Assembly: GCA_013373005.1 (NCBI GenBank)
Contig: JABXIP010000252.1
Location: 1 to 16,810, forward strand
Direction of reading: 5' to 3'
Length of the DNA: 16,810 nucleotides
Origin: Cytophagia bacterium
GTDB taxonomy: Bacteria; Bacteroidota; Bacteroidia; Cytophagales; Cyclobacteriaceae
In this document: positions 6,619-14,752 of the stretch, in pieces
Numbering within the stretch: the stretch's first letter is position 1
Layout: every line of letters starts with the position of its first letter
The notes under the pieces: model-generated
What the model was told of the DNA's origin: nothing
Seen by the model: the letters and a program-made list of their open reading frames with translations, nothing else
Databases searched by the model: none
Program-made: the position numbers and the translations under genes

Positions 6619-7165
6619 ATCGCCCAGAAGAAAAGAGCTACTAAAGAGTCTGGGCTTTGATTTTGACCTAAAAGTCAGACCGGTTGATGAAAGTTTTCCG
6701 AATGACCTACCTGTTGCTGATTTAGCAGAGTTCATAGCCAAAAAGAAAGCAGAAGCTTTTGATGACTTAGCAGAAGATGAGCTAGTGATTACCTCAGATA
6801 CGGTAGTGGTTTGTGAAGATAAGGCCTTAGCCAAAGCCGCTAATAAAGAAGAAGCTAAAGCAATGCTGGAGCTACTATCAGGCAAAACACATCAGGTAAT
6901 TACAGGTGTTTGTCTAAAGTCAAAATTTAAAACAGTCTCCTTCTCCGAAACCACTCAAGTTCACTTCGGCAAGCTCTCTAATGAAGAGATGGATTACTAC
7001 ATCAGCCAATACCAGCCATTCGATAAAGCCGGAGCATATGGCATTCAGGAATGGATTGGAATGATCGGAATTGAAGGTATTGAGGGAGACTATTATAATG
7101 TGATGGGCTTACCACTCCATAAACTCTATAAAGAGCTTCAACGATTCAGTAATAATAAAGAATGA
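6581..7165 (+). CDS. maf: Maf-like nucleoside triphosphate pyrophosphatase (dTTP/UTP type)
   Basis: Maf proteins hydrolyse non-canonical or excess nucleoside triphosphates to the monophosphate and are tied to septum control. This 194-residue protein has the full active site: SKSPRRKELL (12-21), TSDTVVV with D73, ETTQVHF, and DKAGAYGIQ (148-156) followed by IEGDYYNVMGLPL. The DKAGAYGIQ and IEGxYxNVMGLPL pattern fits the YhdE branch (dTTP/UTP) better than the YceF branch (m7GTP). The catalytic motif starts at residue 12, so only the ATGs at 6581 and 6584 are possible. The overlap of 35-38 bases with the DUF1015 gene is therefore real and suggests translational coupling. A two-way terminator follows six bases after the stop. 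Confidence 0.95.
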   Translation: MMSLPYRLILGSKSPRRKELLKSLGFDFDLKVRPVDESFPNDLPVADLAEFIAKKKAEAFDDLAEDELVITSDTVVVCEDKALAKAANKEEAKAMLELLSGKTHQVITGVCLKSKFKTVSFSETTQVHFGKLSNEEMDYYISQYQPFDKAGAYGIQEWIGMIGIEGIEGDYYNVMGLPLHKLYKELQRFSNNKE

Positions 7166-7170
7166 CGCAT

Positions 7171-7200
7171 AAAAAAGCACCTCCTTGGAGATGCTTTTTT
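7171..7200. terminator. Two-way intrinsic terminator between maf and the HlyD-like gene
   Basis: AAAAAAGCA (7171-7179) pairs with TGCTTTTTT (7192-7200). After a C/A mismatch the stem continues CTCC/GGAG, giving a 13-pair stem and a very small loop. The A-run and T-run at the two ends provide a U-tract for transcripts from either side. It sits 5 bases after maf and 18 bases after the stop of the convergent adaptor gene. Confidence 0.88.
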
Positions 7201-7218
7201 ATTTATCACAACCTTATC

Positions 7219-8595
7219 TTAATTCGTTTGAGCAGGTGCGGCTCCTGGAGCCGGCTTAGCCGTTTTCTCAACTAAGTCTCCATTCTTAAGTCTCTTACTC
7301 ACTACGAAGAACGGACCAGAGATCACTTCCTGACCTTCTTCAAGGCCTGAAACAATTTCAATATTATCGAAATCAGAGATTCCAGTCTTCACTTCAACCA
7401 TTTTAGCTGTTCCATTATCGTTGATGAAAACTACCTCTTTAAGATTATCATCATTCGCGCTTGACACACTAGCTCCCTGTGGACCACCCTCTCCAGTTCC
7501 TGCCACTCTACCATCGAGTTTAGGGTTCCTGGTTGTTACAGCTGCTAGCGGCACTGAAAGCACATTGTCTTTTGTGGTGGTAATAATTTCTACACTGGCA
7601 GTCATACCAGGACGGAAAGGAGAAGGACCGTTAATCTCTGAAAGCAGTTCATTAAAGCTTTCATTAAGAATTCTAATCTCAACTTTAAATTCGGTCACTG
7701 CATCAGCGGAAGATTTTGAATTGGCTGTATTGGCTATTTGCGTTACAACTCCCTTAAATTTCGTTTCCATTTGAGAGTATGAATCCACATCAATAATGGC
7801 TGTATCACCCTGATTCACTCTGATGATGTCATTCTCATTAACATCTACCTCTACCTGCATCTGATTAAGGTCTGCAATACGCATCATTTCTGTACCAGCC
7901 ATTTGCTGAGTTCCTACTACACGCTCACCTTTTTCTACATTAAGGAGAGAGATAGTGCCACTTGCAGGAGCCCTGATAATAGTGAACCTTACGTTCTCTT
8001 CAGCCTCCTCTACAGTAGCTTCGCTCGATTTAATGATATATTCTGCAGCTTTCACACTTTCTTCAGCAGCTTCAAGATTATACTTGGCAGTAAGGTAGTT
8101 TGAACGAGCTGTTTCATAATCAGCATCAGAAATTACATTCTCCTTCTTAAGCTCCTCAGCCCTTTTATAGGCTAACTCTGCTTGAGTCAACTGAGCTTCG
8201 CTTCTGGCTTTGCTAGCCTTTGAAGAGGCCAAATTAGCCATCTGCTGATTCAAGTTCGCTTTTGCTCTATCCAAAGCAGAAATTAGATTGTCAGGTCTGA
8301 TTTTAACCAAAATCATTCCCTCATTCACAAAATCTCCTTCTTCTACATTCAGCTCAATAATCTCACCGGCTACATCCGGGCTAATGATAATTTCTGTTAC
8401 CGGTTGAACAACCCCAGATGCGGTAACCTTCTCTACGATGGTCTTTTTGCCCACCTGAGCCATCTCTACCTGAATAGTCGAAGCGCCACCAATGAGTCCG
8501 GCTTGCTTACCAACTACTGCTAAAATCAGTATTGCTGCAATTGCGATCAGCAATATCCAGATAATTCGATTTGATCCTTTTTTCTTCTTAGCCAT
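7219..8595 (-). CDS. HlyD/MacA-family periplasmic adaptor subunit
   Basis: This is the membrane fusion protein of a three-part export system, bridging an inner-membrane pump to TolC. In its 458 residues I see a Lys-rich start (MAKKKKGSNR) and one membrane anchor at about 11-28. These are followed by the first lipoyl half (VAGEIIELNVEEGDFVNEGM, 75-94), a long Ala/Glu/Lys-rich coiled-coil hairpin (about 103-200), the second lipoyl half (IRAPASGTISLLNVEKGERV, 207-226), the beta-barrel region and a membrane-proximal C-terminal domain ending in a Pro/Ala tail. A Gly/Ser-rich insert (about 362-383) looks like a flexible loop. It starts 8 bases after the TolC-like gene, so the two are co-expressed. 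In related genomes a MacB-type ABC permease usually follows; here a terminator follows, so the pump is elsewhere. Whether it serves an ABC or an RND pump cannot be told from this protein. Confidence 0.94.
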   Translation of the reverse strand: MAKKKKGSNRIIWILLIAIAAILILAVVGKQAGLIGGASTIQVEMAQVGKKTIVEKVTASGVVQPVTEIIISPDVAGEIIELNVEEGDFVNEGMILVKIRPDNLISALDRAKANLNQQMANLASSKASKARSEAQLTQAELAYKRAEELKKENVISDADYETARSNYLTAKYNLEAAEESVKAAEYIIKSSEATVEEAEENVRFTIIRAPASGTISLLNVEKGERVVGTQQMAGTEMMRIADLNQMQVEVDVNENDIIRVNQGDTAIIDVDSYSQMETKFKGVVTQIANTANSKSSADAVTEFKVEIRILNESFNELLSEINGPSPFRPGMTASVEIITTTKDNVLSVPLAAVTTRNPKLDGRVAGTGEGGPQGASVSSANDDNLKEVVFINDNGTAKMVEVKTGISDFDNIEIVSGLEEGQEVISGPFFVVSKRLKNGDLVEKTAKPAPGAAPAQTN

Positions 8596-8603
8596 GTTGT
8601 TTG

Positions 8604-10058
8604 TTAATCTAAAGTGATTGGGTTACCTAAATAAAAATCTAAAATTTTAGCGCGGAAAACGTACTCAAACTTAGCTCTCACTAAGTCGGTTCTTGCCGCG
8701 AATAAGTTATTGTTTGCCACCTGATAGTCTACAAAGTTGGCACTCCCCACGTTGTAGCTTTGCTCGGTTGCTCTGAAAGACTCTTCCAAAGCAGCCACTC
8801 TCTTCTCAGAGGCTTCGTAAGACTTTAATGCCGCGATAGCGCTGTTATAAGCTGACTCGATATTCTGTCTTAATGTATTTTTAACTGTTTGAGCTTGAAT
8901 CTCAGCTCTTTGCTTGTTGATCTCAGCTCTCTGAAGATTCGCAGAATTACTGTATCTGCTAAAAATTGGAATGTTCAAGTTAACTCTCAAAGATTGTCCA
9001 AGGTTATCATTAAACTGATCCGTAGCACTGTAGATATCTGAATAAACTGGAACGGTTTGAGTTGATGGGTTAGAGAAAACCGCATCATTAGAACCTTGTA
9101 CAAAACCAATCTGTTGAGCCGGAACATTAATAGACTGTGTTCCCACTAACTGTCTGGCTTGGTCTGAGTAGTTGGTAGAGATGCTACCACTAAGAGAAAG
9201 TGAAGGCAAAAATGCACCTTTGGAAATTCTCACTCCCATATCGCTGCTTGCAATCCCCAACTCTGAGCTTTTAACATCAGGTTGATTATCCAAAGCAACC
9301 TGGAAAATTCTAGATGGATCTTCCATGGCCAATTTCACATCTTCAATCGCTACTTCTGGCGCTGAAATTTCAAATACAACATCCGCTGACATTTGCATAG
9401 ACTGCTTAAGGCTTAGTGTTGCCAGATTCAAAGCATTTTCAGCATTGATTACCTGAACTTCATTTGACGCTAATTGCGACTCAAGGTCCAATTGGTTAGT
9501 CATTGGTAAAGCACCAGCTTGAACCTGCTTTTTGGTTCTATCTAATTGAGCCGCAGTAATTTCTCTTTGATATTTAACATTTTCTAACTGCTCCTTATTT
9601 AAAAGAACATTCAAGAAATTAGTTGCTACTTGTAGACCGATATCATTTTTGGCTTTCTCCAAATCGAATTCGCTGGCCTCAAGGTTCAATTCATTCTGCT
9701 TGATTGTATTTCTCAGCACTCCACCACCATAAAGTGTAACTGAAGAGCTAGCTGAAAAACCACCGGTGGTGAAATCTCGGCTTACGAACGAGTTAGATAC
9801 CGGGTCAATACTTCTACCAAAAGATTTACCTACACTACCATTAGCACTTAAACTTGGCAGTAAAGCCATTTTTGATTGCTTTAACGCTATCTCATTGCTG
9901 AGCTGGCTTAGCTGATTATTTCTAACGCTTAGGTTATTCTCCCAGGCATAGTTAATACATTCTTCAAGTGTGAATGTTGTTTGACTTTCTTGACCTCTGG
10001 CCAGATTGACACTAAAGAGCAATCCCAGCCCTAAAATTATTGTGTTCTTGAACTTCAT
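8604..10058 (-). CDS. TolC-family outer membrane efflux protein
   Basis: This is the outer-membrane channel of a tripartite exporter, 484 residues. A signal peptide (MKFKNTIILGLGLLFSVNLA, then RG) is probably cut before Q23. The mature start TFTLEECINYAWENNLSVRN (28-47) is the usual OEP opening. Two similar halves follow: the first has a long coiled-coil region around LLNKEQLENVKYQREITAAQ (152-171). The second half begins near DVKSSELGIASSDMGVRISK and ends with VGSANFVDYQVANNNLFAAR. It lies 9 bases downstream of sdaAB and 8 bases upstream of the adaptor gene, in the same direction. Partner choice follows from the adaptor next door; the exported substrate is unknown. Confidence 0.95.
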   Translation of the reverse strand: MKFKNTIILGLGLLFSVNLARGQESQTTFTLEECINYAWENNLSVRNNQLSQLSNEIALKQSKMALLPSLSANGSVGKSFGRSIDPVSNSFVSRDFTTGGFSASSSVTLYGGGVLRNTIKQNELNLEASEFDLEKAKNDIGLQVATNFLNVLLNKEQLENVKYQREITAAQLDRTKKQVQAGALPMTNQLDLESQLASNEVQVINAENALNLATLSLKQSMQMSADVVFEISAPEVAIEDVKLAMEDPSRIFQVALDNQPDVKSSELGIASSDMGVRISKGAFLPSLSLSGSISTNYSDQARQLVGTQSINVPAQQIGFVQGSNDAVFSNPSTQTVPVYSDIYSATDQFNDNLGQSLRVNLNIPIFSRYSNSANLQRAEINKQRAEIQAQTVKNTLRQNIESAYNSAIAALKSYEASEKRVAALEESFRATEQSYNVGSANFVDYQVANNNLFAARTDLVRAKFEYVFRAKILDFYLGNPITLD

Positions 10059-10067
10059 TTTCCTTGT

Positions 10068-10745
10068 TTAAAAATCTATGTCTGGAATAAATATGACCTC
10101 ATTTATCCAGGTTAAATGCTTTAGATAATCGATAGTGATTTGAGGCGGTTTAGAGTCCATTTCAATCACATGGCAGGCCTGATCATTTTTACCTTTTCTG
10201 TTAACTGACATGGAGGCAATGTTACATTCGTCATTTGCCAAAATGGTGGCTATAAAAGCAATGGCTCCTTTCTTATCATTGGCCATCAAAATCATGGTAG
10301 TAAGATTGGCATTGAAGCCTACTCCAAAGCCATTAACACCAACTACCTTGATTACGCCTCCACCTCTGCTCTCTCCTATTACCTCTACTTTCTTCACACC
10401 AGCAGTAACCACAACCTTAACTGTATTCGGATGCATGGTATTGGCATTCCCCACTGATCTAAATTTGAATTCAAAACCAGCTTCTTTGGCATGATCGAAA
10501 GCATTTCGAATGCGCTCGTCATCCGTTTTAAAGTCTAGCAGTCCGGCAATAATAGCTCTATCACTACCATGTCCTTCATAGGTTCTCGCAAAAGAATTAT
10601 AAAAGGTTATTTCTCCTGAATCAGGATTTTTGCCCAGAATTTTTCTGGCAACCCTTCCAATTCTAACTACTCCTGCCGTATGTGAGCTAGATGGTCCTAT
10701 CATAACCGGTCCTATCATATCAAACACACTGCTTTGCTCCGCCAT
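10068..10745 (-). CDS. sdaAB: L-serine dehydratase (ammonia-lyase), iron-sulfur type, beta subunit
   Basis: With the alpha subunit this makes the [4Fe-4S] enzyme that turns L-serine into pyruvate and ammonia. The 225-residue length and layout fit the beta subunit: MIGPSSSHTAGVVRIGRVAR (15-34), YEGHGSDRAIIAGLLDF (56-72) and MHPNTV (104-109). A C-terminal ACT domain (about 147-225, TMILMANDKKGAIAFIATIL) probably senses serine. The cluster cysteines are expected on the alpha subunit (sdaAA), which is not in this window; in Bacillus-type genomes the two genes are adjacent. The TolC-like gene follows after only 9 bases in the same direction, an odd pairing of metabolism with export. It is divergent from the aminotransferase gene across an 82-base gap. 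Confidence 0.95.
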   Translation of the reverse strand: MAEQSSVFDMIGPVMIGPSSSHTAGVVRIGRVARKILGKNPDSGEITFYNSFARTYEGHGSDRAIIAGLLDFKTDDERIRNAFDHAKEAGFEFKFRSVGNANTMHPNTVKVVVTAGVKKVEVIGESRGGGVIKVVGVNGFGVGFNANLTTMILMANDKKGAIAFIATILANDECNIASMSVNRKGKNDQACHVIEMDSKPPQITIDYLKHLTWINEVIFIPDIDF

Positions 10746-10827
10746 TTTTGTCCTAACTTATGCTTTCAATATTAGAGAAATATGCCCTACTTGATTTTCG
10801 ATTCTGTTTAAAAGGTGAATACCTTCC

Positions 10828-11652
10828 ATGAAAGCAATATTTAACTCCCGAATTATTGACACCTCCAAACCGCTTATTCCATCAAGTAATCGCGCATTTT
10901 GTTATGGAGACGGCCTATTCGAGACTATTGTTACAGGGCCTGACCGAATTGATTTGATCGGTTCTCACTTAGGGCGAATGGAGCGAGGTTGTCAAGTGCT
11001 CGAAATGGACTTCCCTGCTGTTCTTACCGAGGAATATCTTCGCGAAGCAATTAATCAGTTAGCAGCTGAAAATGGAATTAAAGGAAGTATGCGCACTAAA
11101 CTGATGGTCTGGAGAAATGAGGGAGGTTTATACGCTCCGGAAGAAAGCAGTAGCAATTACCTATTGGAATGTAAGCCCGCTACTAAACGGTTCTTTAGAT
11201 CGGCTGAAGAAATAGGTGTATCTGAAGTTTATCACACGCATTGGTCACCAATCTCTTTTGCCAAAACCATGAATGCCCTCAACTATGTATTGGCCGGTAA
11301 AGAAATGACTCGCAAGGGTTGGGATGAAATTATTCTAACCGACTACCAAGGCCATATTTCAGAAAGCCATATTGCTAATATTTTCTGGATAGCTAATGGG
11401 AAGCTGTACACTCCTCCTTCGAGTACAGGGTGTATAGAAGGTATAATGCGTAAAGTTATGAAAGAGTTGGCTGCTAATACAGGAATAGCAATTCATGAAA
11501 GCCTTCTGTCTATTAAGGAACTCGACACTCTCCAAAGTATCTTTTCTACCAATGCTTCAGGCATTACCTGGTTCAAAAAACTTGAGGAAAGACAGCTAGA
11601 GAATCCTGAAGAATTTCTGACTCCTATTCTTAAACAGCTACTTCGGCCTTGA
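10828..11652 (+). CDS. Class IV aminotransferase-fold PLP enzyme (PabC/BCAT/DAAT-like)
   Basis: A 274-residue fold-type IV PLP enzyme. Motifs in order: AFCYGDGLFETI (23-34), SHLGRM near 46-51, the PLP lysine K146 in SFAKTMNALNYVLAGKEM, E179 in GHISESHIANIFWI (binds the pyridine nitrogen), and the phosphate loop STGCIEGIMRKV (199-210). The family includes branched-chain aminotransferase, D-alanine aminotransferase and aminodeoxychorismate lyase (PabC). The short length and the CYGDGLFET / TGCIEGIMR pattern favour PabC-like, which would make p-aminobenzoate for folate, but the motifs alone do not separate these reliably, so no symbol is given. The neighbouring thyA uses folate, a weak contextual hint. 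Its last 23 bases overlap the 3' end of thyA on the other strand. Confidence 0.9.
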   Translation: MKAIFNSRIIDTSKPLIPSSNRAFCYGDGLFETIVTGPDRIDLIGSHLGRMERGCQVLEMDFPAVLTEEYLREAINQLAAENGIKGSMRTKLMVWRNEGGLYAPEESSSNYLLECKPATKRFFRSAEEIGVSEVYHTHWSPISFAKTMNALNYVLAGKEMTRKGWDEIILTDYQGHISESHIANIFWIANGKLYTPPSSTGCIEGIMRKVMKELAANTGIAIHESLLSIKELDTLQSIFSTNASGITWFKKLEERQLENPEEFLTPILKQLLRP

Positions 11653-12424
11653 TGTGAGGATGAGGATCGTAATTCAACAATTCAAAGTCCTCATACTTAA
11701 AACCAAAAATATCCTTCACTTCAGGATTCAACTTCATAGTTGGCAAGGGCCTGAAATCTCTGGTAAGTTGAAGCTCTGCTTGCTCAATGTGGTTAGAGTA
11801 TAAATGAACATCACCAAATGTATGCACAAACTCTCCAGGTTCTAAATCGCATACCTGAGCAATCATTAGTACCAAAAGCGAGTAAGAAGCAATATTGAAA
11901 GGCACTCCCAAAAATACATCTGCAGAACGCTGATACAACTGACAGCTCAATTTTCCATCAGCCACATAGAACTGAAACATCGTATGACATGGCGGCAAAG
12001 CCATATTATCCACATCAGCCACATTCCAGGCGCTTACAATATGCCTTCTGGAGTCCGGTTTATTCTTGATGTTTTCGATGAGCTTTGAAATCTGATCTAT
12101 TGTTCCACCATTTCCGTCAGGCCAGTTCCTCCACTGATAGCCATAAACAGGGCCTAAATCACCATTTTCATCGGCCCATTCGTCCCAAATCCTTACCCCG
12201 TTATCTTTTAGGTACTTGATATTAGTATCACCTTGAAGAAACCAAAGTAGCTCATGTATTATTGACCTCAAATGAAGTTTCTTGGTGGTAATAACAGGAA
12301 ACCCCTCAGATAGATCGAAACGCATTTGGTAACCAAAAACACTTACCGTTCCTGTACCGGTACGGTCGCTCTTTTTTACCCCGGTTTCCAAAATATGTCT
12401 CATCAAGTCGTGGTATTGCCTCAT
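11630..12424 (-). CDS. thyA: Thymidylate synthase ThyA
   Basis: ThyA methylates dUMP to dTMP using methylene-tetrahydrofolate. The protein is 264 residues, the same as E. coli, and the numbering coincides: R21 in SDRTGTGT, R126 and R127 (SRRHIVSAWN), the catalytic C146 in LPPCHTMFQFYV, R166 in QLYQRSADV, D169, N177 in GVPFNIASY, and H207/Y209 in FGDVHLYSNH. The C-terminus ends in HPHIKAEVAV, close to the usual closing tail. No dihydrofolate reductase gene is adjacent, although thyA-folA pairs are common in many bacteria. The stop lies inside the 3' end of the convergent aminotransferase gene (23-base overlap). The start is back-to-back with the RND-type gene. Confidence 0.98.
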   Translation of the reverse strand: MRQYHDLMRHILETGVKKSDRTGTGTVSVFGYQMRFDLSEGFPVITTKKLHLRSIIHELLWFLQGDTNIKYLKDNGVRIWDEWADENGDLGPVYGYQWRNWPDGNGGTIDQISKLIENIKNKPDSRRHIVSAWNVADVDNMALPPCHTMFQFYVADGKLSCQLYQRSADVFLGVPFNIASYSLLVLMIAQVCDLEPGEFVHTFGDVHLYSNHIEQAELQLTRDFRPLPTMKLNPEVKDIFGFKYEDFELLNYDPHPHIKAEVAV

Positions 12425-12449
12425 TTTCTGCTGGGTATTTTTAGATTTG
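12416..12449 (+). promoter_or_regulatory. Candidate Bacteroidota promoter of the RND-type gene, within the thyA start region
   Basis: TTG at 12416-12418 is followed after 23 bases by TAGATTTG (12442-12449), an exact TAnnTTTG match; the spacing is at the long end. Transcription would start near 12454, which would rule out the upstream ATGs at 12326 and 12395 and favour the GTG at 12455 or 12476. The TTG lies antisense to the first codons of thyA. Confidence 0.4.
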
Positions 12450-12454
12450 AACTA

Positions 12455-14752
12455 GTGAACAAATTAACGCAAAATGTGGGGAATCAGAAGCAAGAAGCTG
12501 AGGAAAATAGGCTTCCTAAAAAGATCACTCATTGGCTTTATTTGAGTAAGAAAAAATCAATAGCTGCTCTAAGCATTTTGCTGTTCATATCAATTGTGCT
12601 AGGTAGTCGCATAAATGAGCTGAAATTCAACTATAGCTTTGACAGCTTCTTTCCTCAGGGCGATGATGATCTAGAATACTACCAGCAGTTTATTCAAGAG
12701 TTCGGTCAGTTCAACGACTTTCTATTTGTAGTCATTGAGAATGAAGATCCCTTCCAAAAAGATTTTGTCAATAGACTTAATCAGCTAAAAAGTGAATTAA
12801 ATAGTCTGAAGGAAACTGAAAGTATCATAAGCCCTTTCGAATTAAAAGGTATTCAAATTAATCCACTGGGGGTAAATACTTACAATCTAATCAGTTCCAA
12901 AAACCAACCCAATGAGGCCGCTTTAGAAGAATTGGACTTGTTGGGGAATTTTTTCGGAAGAGATGATCATTCAGTCATGCTCTTGCTTAGTCATTATGAG
13001 TTTAATGATAAGAACCTTGCAGACCAATATTATGTGAACATTCTTAATAAAATCAAAGAATCGGGGTTCATCAATCATATGGTATCAGGGAAAATCCAAA
13101 TGCAATATGACTTTACCCAGAAACTGGAAAACGAACTGGGTAAGCTGCTTACCATATGCCTCGTAGTAATAATTATCATTCTGCTCATTCTATTCCGAAG
13201 CATCAAAGGGTTAATTCTGCCACTCCTAATTCTCATTCTTACTCTGATCTGGACAATGGGAATGATGGCCTGGACGGGGAAGCCCATTGATGTAATGGTG
13301 GTTATGATCCCTCCCATTCTGCTCATTATTGCCCTTTCCGATGTAATTCACTTTGTACATAAGTATGATCAGTTGAGAGAGAAAGGTCTTGACAACATCA
13401 AGGCGATACATCAAACCATTCTGGTGATTGGAAAAGCAACCTTCCTGACATCGGCAACAACGGCTATTGGCTTTATTAGCCTCATCTTTATCCCCATAAA
13501 ACCCATCAAAGAGTTTGGCCTGTTAACAGCATCTGGAGTTCTTTTTGCCTTTGTTATTACCTTTTTGGCACTGCCTTCTATATTAACTCTCTTTCCCTCC
13601 TCCGTAGAAAGGAAGCTACATTCCAACCTCTCGTGGCAAAACATACTCACGAAAATCTACAATAGACTAATTAAATATAGAATAGCGGTAGTTTTTATAC
13701 TTACAATTCTAACCATTGCCTTTACGGCCGGCATTTCTAACCTACGATTATCTACCAGCCTGATTGTTGGATTACAGAGAAATGAACCGGAGCTACAAAA
13801 AGTAGCCTATTTTGACGATAACTTCGATGGATACAAACCTTTTGAATTAGGCATTGAATTATCAGACACATCTTCTCTTCTTTCTCCTCAAGTGGTTGAT
13901 AAGATAGCGCGTCTAGAAAAATATCTTAAGGAGGTTTATGGCGTTAAGCACATTCAATCTCCTCTCAATATTCTGAGAGAAATAAACGCTGGACTTAATG
14001 GAGGAGCTCGTAAATATGCTGTTGTTCCGCAAGCAAATGATCTAGATCAGGTTAGCAGATACTATTATTCACCAAGACTGTCAGATGGCAGAAACCAGAT
14101 TGAAGCCAAGGACGGCAGGCTGATACGAATGATTGGCAGGACTAAAGACCTTGGTAGCGCTCATTACCATATTTTAAATGAAGAACTCGGAGATTTCCTC
14201 AAGAATCAAATCAATGGAAATGGCTTCGAAGCAAGAATAACAGGAGCTTCTTACTTAATCGATAAAACCGATCAATATGTGGTTTCATCCTTGTTAAAAG
14301 GTCTAGCTTTTGCTCTGGCATCAGTTTCATTCTTTATACTGATTTTCTTCCGTAGCATTAGACTCGCCATTTTCACTTTGATTCCAAACCTGATACCTAT
14401 TGCCATATTATTTGGACTAATGGGTTGGTTCAACATAGACTTAAACATTTCAACAGCTATCATCTTCACAGTGGCCCTCGGAATAGCTATAGATGATAGC
14501 ATTCACTTTATAGCTCGATATAAATTGGAAGGCCAATCGGCTACTAACAACGAGGCCATAAAAAATGCTTTCACCGGAACCGGCAAAAGCATTTTAGTAA
14601 CTTCTTTAATTATTATTCTTGGTTTCTCAGCCTTCCTGAGCTCAGGATTCTCAGCTTCCTATTACCTTGGCTTTTTTATTGTATTAGCCGCAATAATTGC
14701 TTTAGTTCTGGACCTATGCCTTCTTCCTATTCTTCTCAGAAAGAGAACCTAG
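12455..14752 (+). CDS. RND superfamily / MMPL-type membrane transporter
   Basis: A large inner-membrane protein (765 residues from the GTG) built of two similar halves. Each half has one membrane helix (33-52 and about 409-427), a periplasmic domain of about 180 residues, then a block of five helices (from about 232 and 612). The fourth-helix motifs are ALSDVIHFVHKYDQ (D296) and GIAIDDSIHFIARY (D680/D681), followed by TFLTSATTAIGF and SILVTSLIIILGF, as in the MMPL/HpnN-like exporters. It is shorter than AcrB-type pumps, so probably a lipid- or hydrophobe-moving RND protein; the substrate is unknown. Start: the frame is open to ATG 12326, but that part is antisense to the conserved thyA N-terminus. 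A promoter match at 12442-12449 makes GTG 12455 or GTG 12476 more likely. No adaptor is adjacent. It ends in a CTAG shared with the next convergent gene. Confidence 0.92.
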   Translation: MNKLTQNVGNQKQEAEENRLPKKITHWLYLSKKKSIAALSILLFISIVLGSRINELKFNYSFDSFFPQGDDDLEYYQQFIQEFGQFNDFLFVVIENEDPFQKDFVNRLNQLKSELNSLKETESIISPFELKGIQINPLGVNTYNLISSKNQPNEAALEELDLLGNFFGRDDHSVMLLLSHYEFNDKNLADQYYVNILNKIKESGFINHMVSGKIQMQYDFTQKLENELGKLLTICLVVIIIILLILFRSIKGLILPLLILILTLIWTMGMMAWTGKPIDVMVVMIPPILLIIALSDVIHFVHKYDQLREKGLDNIKAIHQTILVIGKATFLTSATTAIGFISLIFIPIKPIKEFGLLTASGVLFAFVITFLALPSILTLFPSSVERKLHSNLSWQNILTKIYNRLIKYRIAVVFILTILTIAFTAGISNLRLSTSLIVGLQRNEPELQKVAYFDDNFDGYKPFELGIELSDTSSLLSPQVVDKIARLEKYLKEVYGVKHIQSPLNILREINAGLNGGARKYAVVPQANDLDQVSRYYYSPRLSDGRNQIEAKDGRLIRMIGRTKDLGSAHYHILNEELGDFLKNQINGNGFEARITGASYLIDKTDQYVVSSLLKGLAFALASVSFFILIFFRSIRLAIFTLIPNLIPIAILFGLMGWFNIDLNISTAIIFTVALGIAIDDSIHFIARYKLEGQSATNNEAIKNAFTGTGKSILVTSLIIILGFSAFLSSGFSASYYLGFFIVLAAIIALVLDLCLLPILLRKRT

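Noticed and set aside
7421..7774. 117-codon plus-strand ORF opposite the HlyD-like gene
   Set aside because: Ser/Thr/Leu-rich shadow of the adaptor's Glu/Lys/Asn-rich coding sequence, with no supporting context.
10210..10494. 94-codon plus-strand ORF opposite sdaAB
   Set aside because: Shadow ORF over the ACT-domain region; Pro/Thr/Leu-rich with no recognisable motif.
10746..10827. Promoters between sdaAB and the class IV aminotransferase gene
   Set aside because: This 82-base divergent gap must hold control signals, but I found only partial -7 matches (for example TAATATTG) without a suitably spaced TTG, so no site is called.
12326..12454. N-terminal extension of the RND-type gene from the ATG at 12326
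   Set aside because: It is mostly antisense to the conserved thyA start, and a promoter match lies downstream of it.
13075..13650. Minus-strand ORFs opposite the RND-type gene
   Set aside because: They mirror hydrophobic helix codons, giving Arg/Met/Ile-rich translations typical of antisense shadows.
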